Below, piece after piece: positions 10,881 to 22,619 of a stretch of DNA of 64,000 nucleotides. A program made the position numbers and the translations under genes. This stretch comes from Coenobita brevimanus (Eukaryota; Arthropoda; Malacostraca; Decapoda; Coenobitidae). Position 1 is the first letter of the stretch. Each line of letters opens with the position of its first letter. The notes beneath the pieces were generated by a model that worked only from the letters and a program-made list of their open reading frames with translations, searched no databases and was not told where the DNA came from. The DNA is taken from positions 30,257,638 through 30,321,637 of the forward strand of contig CM064732.1 of assembly GCA_032717465.1 (NCBI GenBank), read 5' to 3'.

Positions 10881-12817
10881 TATAAAAATTAACAGTGGAA
10901 ATAAAGTATAAGAATGAATATAAGACCAAGTATGAAAATGAATCGCCAAAGAAAATGAGCTAGGTGGATAATAAGTCTGAAATTCAATAGGTGTGTTAGA
11001 ATAAAAGGTGTGCAGGGCTGAGGGCGGCTTCAGAGGCAGCTTTTGTCCCCAGGCTCAGTCAGGCTCAGAGATAATACACTCACCTGAAGGCCACACACAC
11101 CTCGATGGAAATTAAATTTTTAAAATAATGTTCCTCGCTGGGCGATAATATATATTTCTTATGAATTTGACTTAGGTTTCTGTAATATTTTTTACTCTTT
11201 GAGAAACTTCGACCACTTATGTATTTGCTGTAACTTGAGTTACCTCCAGAAAAGGCTTTCGGCCTCTAAGCAATCTCCTCTCAAATTATTTTAAAACTAT
11301 TTCCATAAATAGGGGATAGATGCAGAGGTACACTAACTGGAGAGAAAACTGACTTTTATTTAATGACTGGTTTCATCACTGAGCTCACTGGCGAAACTGG
11401 TTGGGAAAAATTGTTTGTCCCTAAGCTGTGTGTCTTTATATCATTTTTCTGTGACCATTCTTATTATCTTGACGTTAATGCTTTCAGACCAGTGAGTATT
11501 TGGGTGTTTTATTCTGGCAATTATAGTTTCATTTTGTTCAGTTTAGGAATGACCAGTGGATCCAGAGGTCGAAAGATTCATTTGATATGGCTACAGTATT
11601 ATTAACCAACTGACATCAATTTTCCAGTGTTTGCAGGTGCATCTGTCACCAGGGTACCATCCCTTGTATGCTCTCGTCTATCCCTAGTCAAGGTAAATAC
11701 TCACCTTACTGTACGCCTTTGTCTTTTATTTTTTAATTCTTCATGACCAAAGGAACGTATTCATAAGCTCTCTTGAGACTAACAACCGTATTCTCGTCCA
11801 TTAAGGATGCAACCCAGCACCTCATCCTTCTTAGTTTGTTTCTAAATTTTATGTGTTAACATTTTCTTCTGTGTTCTTTGTGCAAATTACAACGGCTGCA
11901 GAAAGGCGGGAATAATAAAAATGTAACATATAAGCCGTAATATGCAAAACAAATCGTTAAGAGGTGCCGCAAAGCCTTATAAGATAACGAGAATACGGCT
12001 CTAAATTACATGTAAGATTGTGCAAGTATGTTAGTCTCTCTCTCTCTCTCTCTCTCTCTCGTCCTATATCAAGGCCGGGTAATTGGAGGACCGCGATCCA
12101 AATCCGAAAAGCAGTAAGCTTTGGTGTGGATCCAGGTGTCTCTTCTTGCTCACTGGAAATATTTTTTGTGTTTGTTTTTTGTATGAGCGTCAGTTTTTAA
12201 TATATTTGTACGTAATTCAGTTAAATTATTCAAAATAATAGATATCACGTTTTCAAGTCAGTGCATAAAAAATGTGATGGTGATAGTGATTTTTGTTATT
12301 TTGAGAAGACGTATCGCCATGCCATGATCTTGTTTGTGTGACAGCAGACAGTTTTGGTCCAAGGAACGGCAGCTAATCTCTCCAACTTTTTTTTAGAGAA
12401 AACTCACTCAAAGTAGCGTACCTTGAACAAGGTGCTTATAAAGTACTTACGGGACTGTTTCACTTGCCGTGCAGGATAATGTGAGCTTGAAAGATGAGAT
12501 CATTGGCTGCTATCCCGTTATCTTGTGAACAAAGAACACTGTGTCACCAGCTGTGATATTTTCCTTCAGTTGCACATAATGTAGTTGCACAATTTTTGGC
12601 TCTAATTTCTGCGTTGTGCTTGTTTTTCTACCATAAATTTAGTTATCATTGGCTACTTTCAATGCCTTACATCAGCTGTCACACCATTTGTATAAAAAAT
12701 AATAAAAACAAGATAGCTAGAGTTACACAGTGAACACAATGTAGGCTGGATGGAATGGACGTCGTTAAGAATAAAAATCAGAACTTTCTGCTTAGAATAA
12801 CATCAACTAAAGCAACA

Positions 12818-12820
<3 letters not shown>
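10880..12820. other. No recognisable gene
   Basis: Mixed sequence with a short (CT)n run at about 12033-12060. The 80-codon frame at 11363-11605 has no recognisable motif. I see no repeat structure or RNA gene. Confidence 0.45.

Positions 12821-12822
<2 letters not shown>

Positions 12823-12878
<56 letters not shown>
12823..12878. repeat. (CA)n microsatellite
   Basis: About 28 CA units. Confidence 0.95.
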
Positions 12879-12880
<2 letters not shown>

Positions 12881-13074
12881 AGCTTAAGCTGTGTATAAGA
12901 CTGTTTGTATATAAGTATCTTTATTCATAGTCAGCACACTGCATAACAAAAAAGGAAAGAATATTTAAATGACATTATGCGAAAAACCAAACTATCTGTG
13001 ATAATAGTTAACTGTTATGGAGATGTGTTTTGTTACAAGTACAAAAGTCCTCAGTAGTAGTCAAGGGCTCCCAT

Positions 13075-13310
13075 CATCCATTCTCTCGATGTAGTGATAC
13101 TTTCAGGTGGCTCTACACTGAGTGACAAGCCAAGGGATATCCTGTAACAGAGAAAACCACTTACTACGCTGGGTGGTTACCAAATAGCTAAATGAGGGTG
13201 GTCACATACACCTTAAATGTAGGGACTGAATAGCCTTGCCCTGGTCCCCTACGCCTCTCGTGGAGCGAAAATGGATTGGATGGTGAATGAATGAATGAAT
13301 GGATGGATGA
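13075..13310 (+). repeat. S1 repeat, internally deleted copy
   Basis: Matches parts of 31841-32338: 'CATCCATTC.CTCGATGTAGTG', 'CTACACTGAGTGACAAGCCAA', 'TTACTACGCTGGGTGG', then 'GTAGGGACTGAATAGCC..GCC..GGTCCCCTACGCCTCTC'. The tRNA-like middle portion of the full copies is absent. It ends in a (TGAA)n/(GGAT)n run. Confidence 0.65.
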
Positions 13311-13594
13311 TTGAATGATATGAGTACGTGATAGATGCGGGAGCTTCAGACCTTCGCTTAAACAGCTAATTTCTATGAGCATGAAGTAGGAGCTTCAGGG
13401 TCCCAATATGGGCTTCTTCAGTATGGTCAAAGTCTAAAAGAGTTTAGCACCTTGTCTCTGAAAAGCGTTAGTGAGTGACGGACGGACATAGTGACTCCTA
13501 GAGATGCTCCTACATGTGAAAAGTTGGTTAGAATCTTTTTAAATGCCTTCCCTGGTGGGTTATGGGGAAGGTCACACATTTTTTATTTTGTCCT

Positions 13595-13765
13595 TGTGTC
13601 GTCACACGTATAAACTCTGTTAAGGAGATACTTTTCCAGCTGGAGGAATTGGCTACAGCCTTCATTAACCCTTTCACTACAAGACGTCTCCCCGAAGTTA
13701 GATAAAATCGTCTACTGTTGGCAAAAATATTACACAAAATCTATCAGAAAATGAGTCGTAGTAGT
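13595..13765 (+). repeat. Short interspersed repeat P, copy 2
   Basis: Shares 'ACAGCCTTCATTAACCCTTTC', 'AAGACGTCT', 'TAGATAAAATCGTCTAC' with 6030-6180. It is followed by an A/G-rich tract ((GAA)n and (GAAA)n, about 13886-13926). Confidence 0.5.
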
Positions 13766-14084
13766 AGTATAGTCCCAGGTTCATCTGAATGCAAACCCGA
13801 CGGACTGCAGGCTCAAGTTAGGGTACCCCTTTCCCACAGGCCTCACGGTTGTATTAGTTCCATCACGTGAAGACGTCCCTCTGAAAAAAAAGAAGAAGAA
13901 GAAGAAAAAGAAAGAAAGAAAGAAAGGTTAACAAAGAGCAAAGCCCGGCCAGGAACGGGCTGCCAAATAGGGTGGTAGAGTGTTATTACTAATCCTGTTT
14001 GCTACGATGACGAAGAGGGGCGCCTTCACGTGATGGCTCCAAAGTAAGTAGACAACGGGATTACCCATTTATATGATCGTCCAC

Positions 14085-14740
14085 ACTCTGTCAGAAGCTT
14101 TAGAAATATCATGGGCTATTGTATGGGTGTCACATGTTAATCAATTGACTGATGAACTGTATGAGTAATGAGACTGAGTATATCAACAGTGTATCTTTGG
14201 TGGCAAAAACCATACTGCCTGTCAGTAATTAAGTTGTTTATTCTAGATGTTTAACAGTGCGCTTATTAATGACAGTTCAAATACTTTGCCAAGAGAAGAT
14301 GTGATAGCTATTGGCCTGTACTCAGAGGTATCAGACGAATTTCCTTATTTTGTAGTTGGATGGACGTTGGCTTCTGTCCAAGAACTAGAAAATAAGTATG
14401 CATAATCAGAATAATTTAGTTAGAACAGAAGCAAGTTCAAGAGAACACTTTTTCAAAAGTCCAGGAGAAATTCCATCTTGACCTGGAGCTTTGTCGGCTG
14501 GTAAATTATCTAGGACAGATTATACACATTTAGTCTGTATCTTTAGTGGGGCAATTTCGGGAGAGTCAAGTTCTAATACAGATATGTTCTAACTGATTCC
14601 CTCGGAGGCAGAATTTGTGGCAAAAGCACTGGCAAGAATGTTAGCTTTCCTACGTGCGTCATTTACAGTGTTTCCATCTGAAGATTTTAGTCCAGGAATC
14701 GGTGATGACTTGTTAAAGCTACCACTGCATTCAGTGAACC
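14085..14740 (-). pseudogene. LINE family A fragment (RT N-terminal region), decayed
   Basis: Aligns on the minus strand with LINE A at 15640-16290 (plus): the linker with 'PGPDG'-like residues, 'YRPIAVTSSL' and the region before the first catalytic Asp are recognisable, but frames are broken by substitutions and indels (for example CTTGACCTGGAGCTTTG for the PGPDG segment). It stops before the YADD box. RTs of this group prime at nicked target DNA; this copy cannot. Confidence 0.75.
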
Positions 14741-14962
14741 ACCAATATCTAATATTATTCTAGTTATTTATGTTACTATAGACAGGAGCTTTTATTTGGT
14801 TTAGTTTCTGTTTCTTAGGTCTGTTAATACGTGAAGATAGACACGTCACGAGAATAAACTTGATGTTCGTGCTGCCTCTGGGTTTACCTATATATATAAT
14901 TATGTTCATACATATATACAGTACATATAGGCTATATATTCAAATGAATGAATAAATAAATA

Positions 14963-15188
<226 letters not shown>

Positions 15189-15597
15189 TTTTGCTCATTC
15201 CTAAACTTATTTTATGTCTATTTTCCTGCAATTTTTCATTTCCACCTTCGTACGCAGTTTTAACTTTGCTCTTTCTCCACTTCTCTAACATTTTTATCCC
15301 CCAGTGTCAGTTCAACTCAACCCCTCCACTTTCTTTTGTATCTCTCGTTACTTTACGCCATTCCATCACTATTTTTTTTTTCCTTTTCTGCGTTGCTGCC
15401 TCGTTTTGTTGCTACTGTCTTTTCCCCAGCGGCTTATTCTCCGTCCAGCCAGCCTTTTTCCACCCCGCCAGAACAGGTCAGTGAACCGCTCCTCACAGAC
15501 TCACACTATCCTAGGCTGAGGATTTTGCTCTTCCTCTTATTTATTTTTGGGCCTGTGATTTTTGTGGTGAGCCTAAAGTACTATATATATATACGGT

Positions 15598-17412
15598 CTG
15601 GTCAACTCTTAATTCTTTCAATAATAACTTTAACAAGTCATCTTCCATTCCCCCACTAAAATCTTCAGATGGCAATATTACAAATGACCCACGTGGGAAA
15701 GCAGATATCTTTGCTAGTACATTTGCAAGAAACTCTACCATAGATGATACCAGCCAGAATGTCTCAGTACTGGAACTTGATTCTCCCGAAATTGCCCCAC
15801 TTAAAATACAGACAAGATTCGTAAAATCCATCCTAGACAATTTACCTACCAACAAAGCTCCAGGCCCTGATGGAATTCCGCCAATTGTTTTGAAAAAGTG
15901 TTCCCCTGAACTTGCCTCTGTCCTAGCTAAATTATTCAGACTATGCATACGTACTTCTTTATTCCCAAATTCATGGAAAGAGGCCAATATCCACCCAGTT
16001 CCGAAGAAAGGAAGTTCGTCTGACCCCTCCAATTACAGACCAATAGCTGTCACATCTTCTCTTGGTAAGGTATTTGAAACTTTAATTAATAAGCATATTG
16101 ATAAACATCTTGAATCCAACAACTTAATTAGTGATAGACAATACGGTTTTCGCCACGAAAGATCCACCATTGACATACTCAATCTCTTAACTCATACCAT
16201 CCATCAATCAACTGATCTTTTTGGAGAAACTCATGCAGTAGCTCTTGATATCTCTAAAGCTTTCGACAGAGTATGGCACCGTTCCCTGCTGTCCAAACTC
16301 CCTTGCTATGGACTAACGTCTTTTGTTCCTTTGATTTCTTCTTATCTTAGTGACAGGAAAATAAGAGTAAAAGTAGATGATGTATATTCGAATTTCCACT
16401 CAATTAACGCCGGCGTGCCGCAGGGATCAGTTCTGGCGCCAACCCTATTTCTGGTTCATATTAATGATCTCTTATCTGTCACTCACAATCCCATTCACTC
16501 ATATGCAGATGACTCAACACTACATAGTTCATTCACACTCAGACATCCATTTACAAAGTCTAATATCTCTACCTCTCAACTCAGTACAGCCATCTCCATA
16601 AATCAAGATCTATCTACAATCAGTGAATGGGGACAAAACAACCTTGTCTCTTTTAATGCTAGTAAAACTAAATATATACAGTTTACTAATAGACAGATAT
16701 TACCAGATTCGTACATTACCTTCAGTGCTACTAATATTCCCATCTCCAAAAGTATTGAAATTCTTGGTGTCTCACTTAACAGTGCCCTCAGCTAGACCTC
16801 TCATGTCAGATCACTTGCTAAAACCGCCTCAAAGAAACTTGGATTATTGTACAGAGTCCGTAACTTCTTCGCCGATGAGCAGTTAGCTATAATTTATAAG
16901 AGTCATGTGCGCTCTCAGTTTGAATATTGCTCACCCTTGTGGAATGGTTGTGGAGAGGTTGCATTAAGACAACTAGACAAAATTCAGGATAAAGCTGTTA
17001 GAATCATTAACAACCCTGCCATTACATATACTCTACCTCCCCTGCAAGTAAGAAGGAATGTTGCCTCCCTTGCATTATTTTACTGATATTTTTTTGGCAA
17101 ATGCTCAGACGAAGTTGCGTCCATGGTGCCACCTCTCCATGCCTTCCCTCGTGCTACATGGGCATCTCGTAGCGCTCATGACTAGAATGTCACTCAACCA
17201 TATTGCAGAACTTCTGCCTATCAAAATTCTTTCATTCCCCGAACTGCATCTCTCTGGAACTCGCTTCCCCAGAGTTCTTTTCCTCCAAATTTCACCCTAC
17301 AACTGTTCAAGTCTAACTGTTACAGATATTTTATGAACAGAGGACACCAGTAATCTGGTGTATGGATTATTATTTTTTTTTCCCATGTTTTTCCTTCCTC
17401 CGTTCTGTTATT

Positions 17413-17491
<79 letters not shown>
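15598..17491 (+). mobile_element. LINE family A (Jockey/CR1-like), 5'-truncated copy
   Basis: A non-LTR retrotransposon fragment holding the reverse transcriptase and C-terminal region, with no endonuclease retained. It enters in mid-frame near 15600 and ends with a short A/T-rich 3' region and a (TA)n tract (17417-17491) that may have grown from its tail. Other copies: 14085-14740, 22620-23767 with 26775-27475, and 23960-25583. The clade is judged from the YADD, GVPQGSVL and LPPLQVRR-type C-terminus and is not certain. Confidence 0.85.
15640..17353 (+). pseudogene. LINE A reverse transcriptase with three in-frame stops
   Basis: One reading frame runs from about 15640 to a natural stop at 17351-17353. 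It contains the NKAPGPDGIP segment, the first catalytic motif LDISKAFDRV (Asp near 16247), GVPQGSVLAPTLF, the YADD box (about 16502-16513) and the conserved C-terminus ending in ASLWNSLPQS-like and YRYF residues. It is interrupted at 16793-16795 (TAG where a sister copy has Trp), 17084-17086 (TGA where the sister has Arg) and 17183-17185 (TAG where the sister has Trp). All three are single transitions; no indel is needed. The RT would nick-prime and reverse-transcribe its own RNA, but this copy is inactive. Confidence 0.85.
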
Positions 17492-17493
<2 letters not shown>

Positions 17494-17614
17494 GATGCCG
17501 TCTCCCTGCGTATTTTTATCATGTCTTTGCTCATGACCCATCCATTCAGATATTCTCCTCCCCCTTCCCCCTTCCGTAATATATATCATGATATATGTAC
17601 TGGTGCTTGGCCAC

Positions 17615-18112
17615 AAAAATGTGCGAGATTAACTAATAGCCTTTCTATCAAAAAAATGAATGTAGATACCATTATCTTTGTTTCCATACGTTATTGAGCC
17701 CATAATTACCACTTCTGACTAAAAGATCGAAAAAAAACGCAGTTTCCTACAAAATAGCGCCTTAGTGTCACGTGCGATCGCCATTTTTTTTTGGAATTTT
17801 TCTGACATTCCCTTGACTGAGCCCGACGTAATGCAAAATGACTTAGCTTGCTGTCTATTATCGTTCTAAAGAAACGAACAAACGAACGGACAGACATTTT
17901 CGCCTGTCGGGATTTTCGACAATTTCGCACTGTCTTGTCGCACGCCATTGCCAAAATTTTTGTTTGGTATTTTGTCTGACACTACGTAGACTTACCCCGA
18001 CCTAATGCACAAGGAATCAGGTCGATGTCTGTTACCGTTCTCGTGAAGAAAACGAACAAACGCAGAGACAGACACACATGCACAGCTTGATTTTACTATT
18101 TAAATATAGATG
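17615..18112 (+). repeat. Interspersed repeat R, copy 2
   Basis: Second copy of the repeat at 3695-4215, same orientation: 'TTAACTAATAGCCTTTCTATC', 'CCATTATCTTTGTTTCCATACG', 'GTTCTCGTGAAGAAAACG', 'GCTTGATTTTACTATTT'. It ends next to the TA target of the long-TIR element. Confidence 0.75.
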
Positions 18113-18114
18113 TA

Positions 18115-18550
18115 CAGTCTCCAGCAAAAATAGAGAGACCGGCTCGACGAGCAGGTTGGTATATGTGGCACCGCCGCACCCCTAGTTTCAACCCCTCCCC
18201 TCCCCCTCCCTCGTTCCCATTCATTCGTCTACCCTCCACCCTCCCCACAATCAACTGCAAGAGAGTAAGCCTACTCGCATTGTCTCAACCACTCTTCCAT
18301 CATCCATCTGTCTTGGGAAATAATGGTTTTGTTATGATAACGAATAAAAAGATATTACACAGTGTTTTACTCCATAGTACAATTATTTATAAACCACGAT
18401 CTGAACACGGTGATGTAAAATAGTAATATATTCATATGACAGTGAGGTCTGTAATCATACAGTTTATCATTTTGACGGTTGTATCCAGTCAGTGTGTAAC
18501 ATTAAAAAGTCAGAAGCTATAAGTTGATGTTTGTAGTAGTCGATGGTGTG
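18115..18550 (+). repeat. Left terminal inverted repeat of long-TIR element
   Basis: Inverted partner of 21178-21613. Contains a CT-rich block (about 18175-18245) whose complement is the GA-rich block at 21485-21540, and ends '..GATGTTTGTAGTAGTCGATGGTGTG'-like. Confidence 0.85.
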
Positions 18551-18948
18551 CTCCTTCCCTTACTTGACGTAATCACTGTTACTTTACAAAGTCTATTATA
18601 GGTCATTAGCATTAGTTACTATTAATACCCCATGTATGATAATAGCAAAGTGTTGCTGATAAGTAAAACACATGATCAGTAATATCTTGGTTATTGATGT
18701 CTTAAAACATGATATTGGATAACGTTGGGCAACAGGGACTGGATGACAGCTTGTCTGGTGGTTAAACCGCCTAAGCTGATCAAGCCGAGACCATGACGTG
18801 GTTGCTGGCATTACCAAAGGTCAGTCAATATTTAGACGCCATTCATTACTGCTGACAGTATTATAAGTATCAAGGTCAATTTCATACACAGGACAGCCAA
18901 CAGTAGAGTGAGCCGCGTGGTGTGCTAACCCTCTGAACACCATACAAC

Positions 18949-19209
18949 CAGGGCCAGATTACCAGGTATAGGCAAACTGGGCAACTGCCTACCAAGCCAC
19001 GGCCTGTCACAGGCCATCCAGACTTCCAGAGCGGAATGAGTATACGCTTTGGGCGTCCAAATAAGTGCGATCACCCATCAGGCCATCAAAATAGGTCATT
19101 ATAGGTCATGCCAAAATTTCGCTGGAAATAACGGAATAAAGAGATCTATATGTTGCAGGCCAACAGTCTGCATTGCCTACCAGGCCACAGCATGGTTAAT
19201 CCAGCCCTG
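18949..19209. mobile_element. hAT-type MITE (261 bp) with perfect 8-bp target duplication
   Basis: Ends read CAGGGCCAGATTA and, inverted, CAGGGCTGGATTA. Flanks are CATACAAC at 18941-18948 and CATACAAC at 19210-19217, an exact 8-bp duplication as expected for hAT transposases. Subterminal sequence is also partly inverted (TGCCTACCA near both ends). No coding capacity, so it would need a transposase in trans. It sits inside the long-TIR element and is therefore younger than it. Confidence 0.9.
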
Positions 19210-19846
19210 CATACAACCAAACCCCTCCACCCCTTGCCTCAGCCACTTATCGCCACTCACTCCAGCAAGAGACCCGCCACCACCTGAGAACAATATCAGG
19301 AATATAACCTTACATTATATAGTTACAACTGCACTAGGGTTTAGTTTGCGATTCACACGTTTACAACACGACGTATTTTGAAAGAGGTAACCAGTAACTA
19401 AATTGGCCGAATGGATGATATGCATTGTCATCAAACTTGTCTCGAATACAACTTACGCTAATCAACATTATCGTGCCATGCAAAATAATTCAGTGTATTC
19501 GTTTTCAACGAGAACGTTTACAACAAAGGTGTGACGAGTTACAGTTCACACTGGCCAGTGTTACTTATAGCAAAGTAACAGACGTAGCGGCCAGGTTAAC
19601 CTTATGATTATTTGCATTTTAACTTGTGTCCCATGCCTGTTACTACTTTCCTCTATGTCTGTGCGGCCATGGTTTTTCCCATTAACTATCGTCAGCCGAA
19701 ACATCAATTGCCTCAGAGAGGGAAGGATGTTAAAATGGACAAGCTGTTTTGGTTACGCAAATATTTAATAAGGACGACTATCTGACTACCGGTATATTTA
19801 AGAACACATTTTGAACGATATGAAACAATGGGGTCAGACATTTGGT

Positions 19847-19850
<4 letters not shown>

Positions 19851-19910
<60 letters not shown>
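19851..19910. repeat. (TA)n tract, 3' tail side of LINE B
   Basis: About 30 TA units directly downstream (minus sense) of the LINE B 3' end. Confidence 0.9.
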
Positions 19911-19914
<4 letters not shown>

Positions 19915-20675
19915 TATGCGAGGAAGAAGGAACCAAAGGCCACGAGCCCGCAATAGCTGTTAATTGAGAGCCAAATTCAAGATCCGGTCATTTCGAGATG
20001 CCTGGACACACTGCGTTTGAAAGACTGGAGATCATAGGAAGCAGGAAATACAGACTGAGGGAGACAGTTCCACAGTTGACCTGTCGCATAAATGAGGGAC
20101 TGAGAGTAACGGTTAACTCTTGCATTAGAGAGTTGGACAGAAAAGGGATGAGACTTTGCTACCAGACGGGTGCTACGCGCCCGTCGTAGAGATGGAGGCA
20201 TGCATGCAGACAGTTCAGAGGAGCAATGACCATTTAAGCAGCGACAGAAAAGAGACAAAGATGCAACACTGCGGCGAGGAGACAGAGGTTAAAGGGGTCA
20301 GTAAGAGGAGGAGAGTTAATGAGACGAAAAGCCTTTGACTCCACCCTATTGAGAAGAGCTGTATGTGGGAAGCCTCCCCACACATGAGAGTTGTACTCCA
20401 CACAGGGGCGGATAAAACCCCTGTATAGAGTCAACAATTGTGCAGGGGTAAAGAAGGAACGGAGTCGGCTTAGCACACCTAATCTCTTGGAAGCAGATTT
20501 TACAAGAGATGTATTATGATCTTTCCAAAATAAGTCCCGAGTAAATGAAACCCCAAGCATGTTCAAGGATGATGCAGGATTAATCTGAATATTATTAAAC
20601 ATTAGTGGGTATACCTGTGTAAGATTTTGTCGGGTTGATAGGTGTAAGAACTGAGTCTTTGATGGAATGTTGTGG
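19911..20675 (-). pseudogene. LINE family B, RT C-terminal region, copy 1
   Basis: Minus-strand coding similarity to 28217-29200: MFNNIQ.NPASSL.MLGVSFT, SAS KRLGVLSRLR, GFIRPCVEYNSHVWGG, RVESKAFRLINS, SNARVNRYSQS and QLWNCLPQSVFP segments, split over two frames with at least one frameshift near 20230. Typical of the C-terminal part of Jockey/CR1-group RT proteins. Ends in CTTTGGTTCCTTCTTCCTCG and a (TA)n tail. Confidence 0.75.
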
Positions 20676-21053
20676 GTAACTGGGGGAGTGATAGGGTAAC
20701 CCTGTCAACACCGAGTAGGACCACCCACCACCTTTGCTATCCCCCTGTTCCAGTTGCCGTACAACATGTGGTATAGTGACAACAGTAAATGTTTTAAAAG
20801 ATATCTGGTGTTGTAGCCCGACTTACCCTGCGGAGTTAAAGGCTACGTTCAAACTAATGTATTATAATCCGCTATTGCACTCCATATCAGATTAATTAAC
20901 ATTTAAAAAATACGGTCTTACTAGTCCTGATCATTAAATGGTTTTTTGCCATATCATTAAACTATAAATATCACTATTATAAGGCGCAGTGGACAATATT
21001 GTAAAGAACACTTCAAGGTGATAATAAAGACGTGTTTATCAGCCTTGGTGGAA

Positions 21054-21081
21054 CACACACACACACACACACACACACACT
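21054..21081. repeat. (CA)n microsatellite
   Basis: About 13 CA units inside the long-TIR element. Confidence 0.85.
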
Positions 21082-21177
21082 ATCCACCCCAGGCAGAGCC
21101 TTCGACCCCGGGACCATCTCCCTATCCCCATGCCCCCACTACAACGTGTGACGGCCAGCTAGGCCCCCCCTCCTCCC

Positions 21178-21613
21178 CACACCACCGACCACTACAAACA
21201 TCGACTTAAAGCTTCCGACTGTTAATGTTACACACTGACAGGATACAACCGTCAAAATGATAAACTGTATGATTACAGACCTCACTGTCATATGAATATA
21301 TAACTATTTTATATCACACTGTGTTCAGATCGTGGTGTATTATTAACTGTACTATGGAGTAAAACACGGTGTAATATCTTTTTATTCGTTATCATAACAA
21401 AACCATTATTTCCCAAGACAGATGGATGATGGAAGAGTGGTTGAGACAATGCGAGTAGGCTTACTCTCTTGCAGTTGATTGTGGGGAGGGTGGAGGGTAG
21501 AAGAAATGAATGGGAACGAGGGAGGGGGAGGGGAGGGGTTGAAACTGGGGGTGCGGCGGTGCCACATATACCAACCTGCTCGTCAAGCCGGTCTCTATTT
21601 TTGGTGGAGACTG
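21178..21613 (-). repeat. Right terminal inverted repeat of long-TIR element
   Basis: Reverse complement of 18115-18550 with scattered differences. The outer end reads GGAGACTG followed by TA, shared with the next element. Confidence 0.85.
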
Positions 21614-21615
21614 TA

Positions 21616-21908
21616 CTATGGGTCACAAAAGTATCGGTGCACAATATAGGTGAAACATTTTGGACCACAGAACGAAGGTCACTGAAATATTAGTGTCCGA
21701 CCTACTACAAGCTGGTAACCCTGATGTCAAGAGGCGTCATGTATCGCCAGCTAGCAATATCTCCATGCAAACATATAACAAATGTTACGTTTCTAGAAAT
21801 AAACAGACATTGTTCATACACAGTGAGATGCTGGTAATGTCAGCAGTTGTTCGAATGTTCTGGGTAGGCATCGGACCCCCCGTGCACCGATACTTTCATG
21901 ACCAATAG
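21616..21908. mobile_element. Tc1/mariner-type MITE (293 bp), TA target duplication
   Basis: Ends CTATGGGTCACAAAAGTATC and, inverted, CTATTGGTCATGAAAGTATC; the inverted repeat continues to GGTGCAC. Flanked by TA at 21614-21615 and 21909-21910. The left TA is the same dinucleotide that ends the long-TIR element. No transposase is encoded. Confidence 0.8.
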
Positions 21909-21917
21909 TATGCCTAT

Positions 21918-21918
<1 letters not shown>

Positions 21919-21952
<34 letters not shown>
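21919..21952. repeat. Poly(A) run
   Basis: 34 consecutive A residues, possibly the tail of a lost retroelement. Confidence 0.9.
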
Positions 21953-21954
<2 letters not shown>

Positions 21955-22204
21955 GGCACTCTTTTTAGCGTGATAAAATTTGACACACCAGACGAGAGAT
22001 CTGAAAATAAGCTGAGTTAAAGAGCCAGGCTGGTATCGCTGATCTGCTGAACCTTAGGCCTGTATTCATAGTGGCATCGCAGGCTTTGAAGCACCGCTTA
22101 CTATGCAATTTGTTTTGCTTATCAATTAGTACTGCATTTTATGTTACCTAGACAGTTTGAGTATCAACATAGTTTTCATAAAAATTTTAAAATTTGAGGA
22201 TATT

Positions 22205-22575
22205 GATGAGAAATGTGTAGAATAAATCGTTACCTAAGAAATGTTACGAAAGAACCTAAAGTCACTTTGAATATGAGCCCTAGGTGCGAGTACTCCATTG
22301 CGTGTAACTGGCAGCATTTCCATTTTAGAGCCGAAATCGCAATTTCTAGCATAGTGATACATCAATGATTCTTGTATTTTTCACGTGAAAATGCAACTGG
22401 CATGAAATGTGTAGGATAAATCGCTGTCTAAGAAGTGTTATAAAAGAATCCGAAGGCACTTTGAATATGAACCCTGAGTGCGAGTACTCCATACCGTGTA
22501 ACTGGCAGTGTTGCCAGTTGGGAGCGGAAATTGCAATTTCTTGCATACTGAAACATCAATCAAATTAGAATATAT
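22205..22575 (+). repeat. Direct tandem duplication, ~194-bp period
   Basis: The segment starting GAAATGTGTAGAATAAATCG (about 22210) recurs as GAAATGTGTAGGATAAATCG (about 22404). Both continue through 'CACTTTGAATATGA.CCCT', 'GCGAGTACTCCAT' and 'GTAACTGGCAG' to 'ACATCAAT'. Mild divergence suggests an old duplication. No coding function is seen. Confidence 0.8.
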
Positions 22576-22619
22576 TACACATATGTGAAACTGCGACTAG
22601 CGTGTTGGCTTGAGCTGTC

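Larger units (their letters stand above)
18115..21613. mobile_element. Long-TIR DNA element (3.5 kb), TA target duplication, non-autonomous
   Basis: Two inverted copies of about 436 bp bound the element: 18115-18550 and 21178-21613. The outer ends read CAGTCTCCAGCAAAAATAGA and, inverted, CAGTCTCCACCAAAAATAGA, and both are flanked by TA (18113-18114, 21614-21615). A CAGT terminus with TA duplication suggests the Tc1/mariner superfamily. The interior has no transposase; it holds a hAT MITE, a (TA)n tract and a LINE B fragment, so part of its length is later insertion. The TIRs match closely with scattered substitutions and small gaps. Confidence 0.85.

Noticed and set aside
10121..10949. Long minus-strand frames of Ser-Leu repeats (up to 271 codons)
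   Set aside because: Translation of the (GA)n/(CT)n array; frame length is set by repeat length only.
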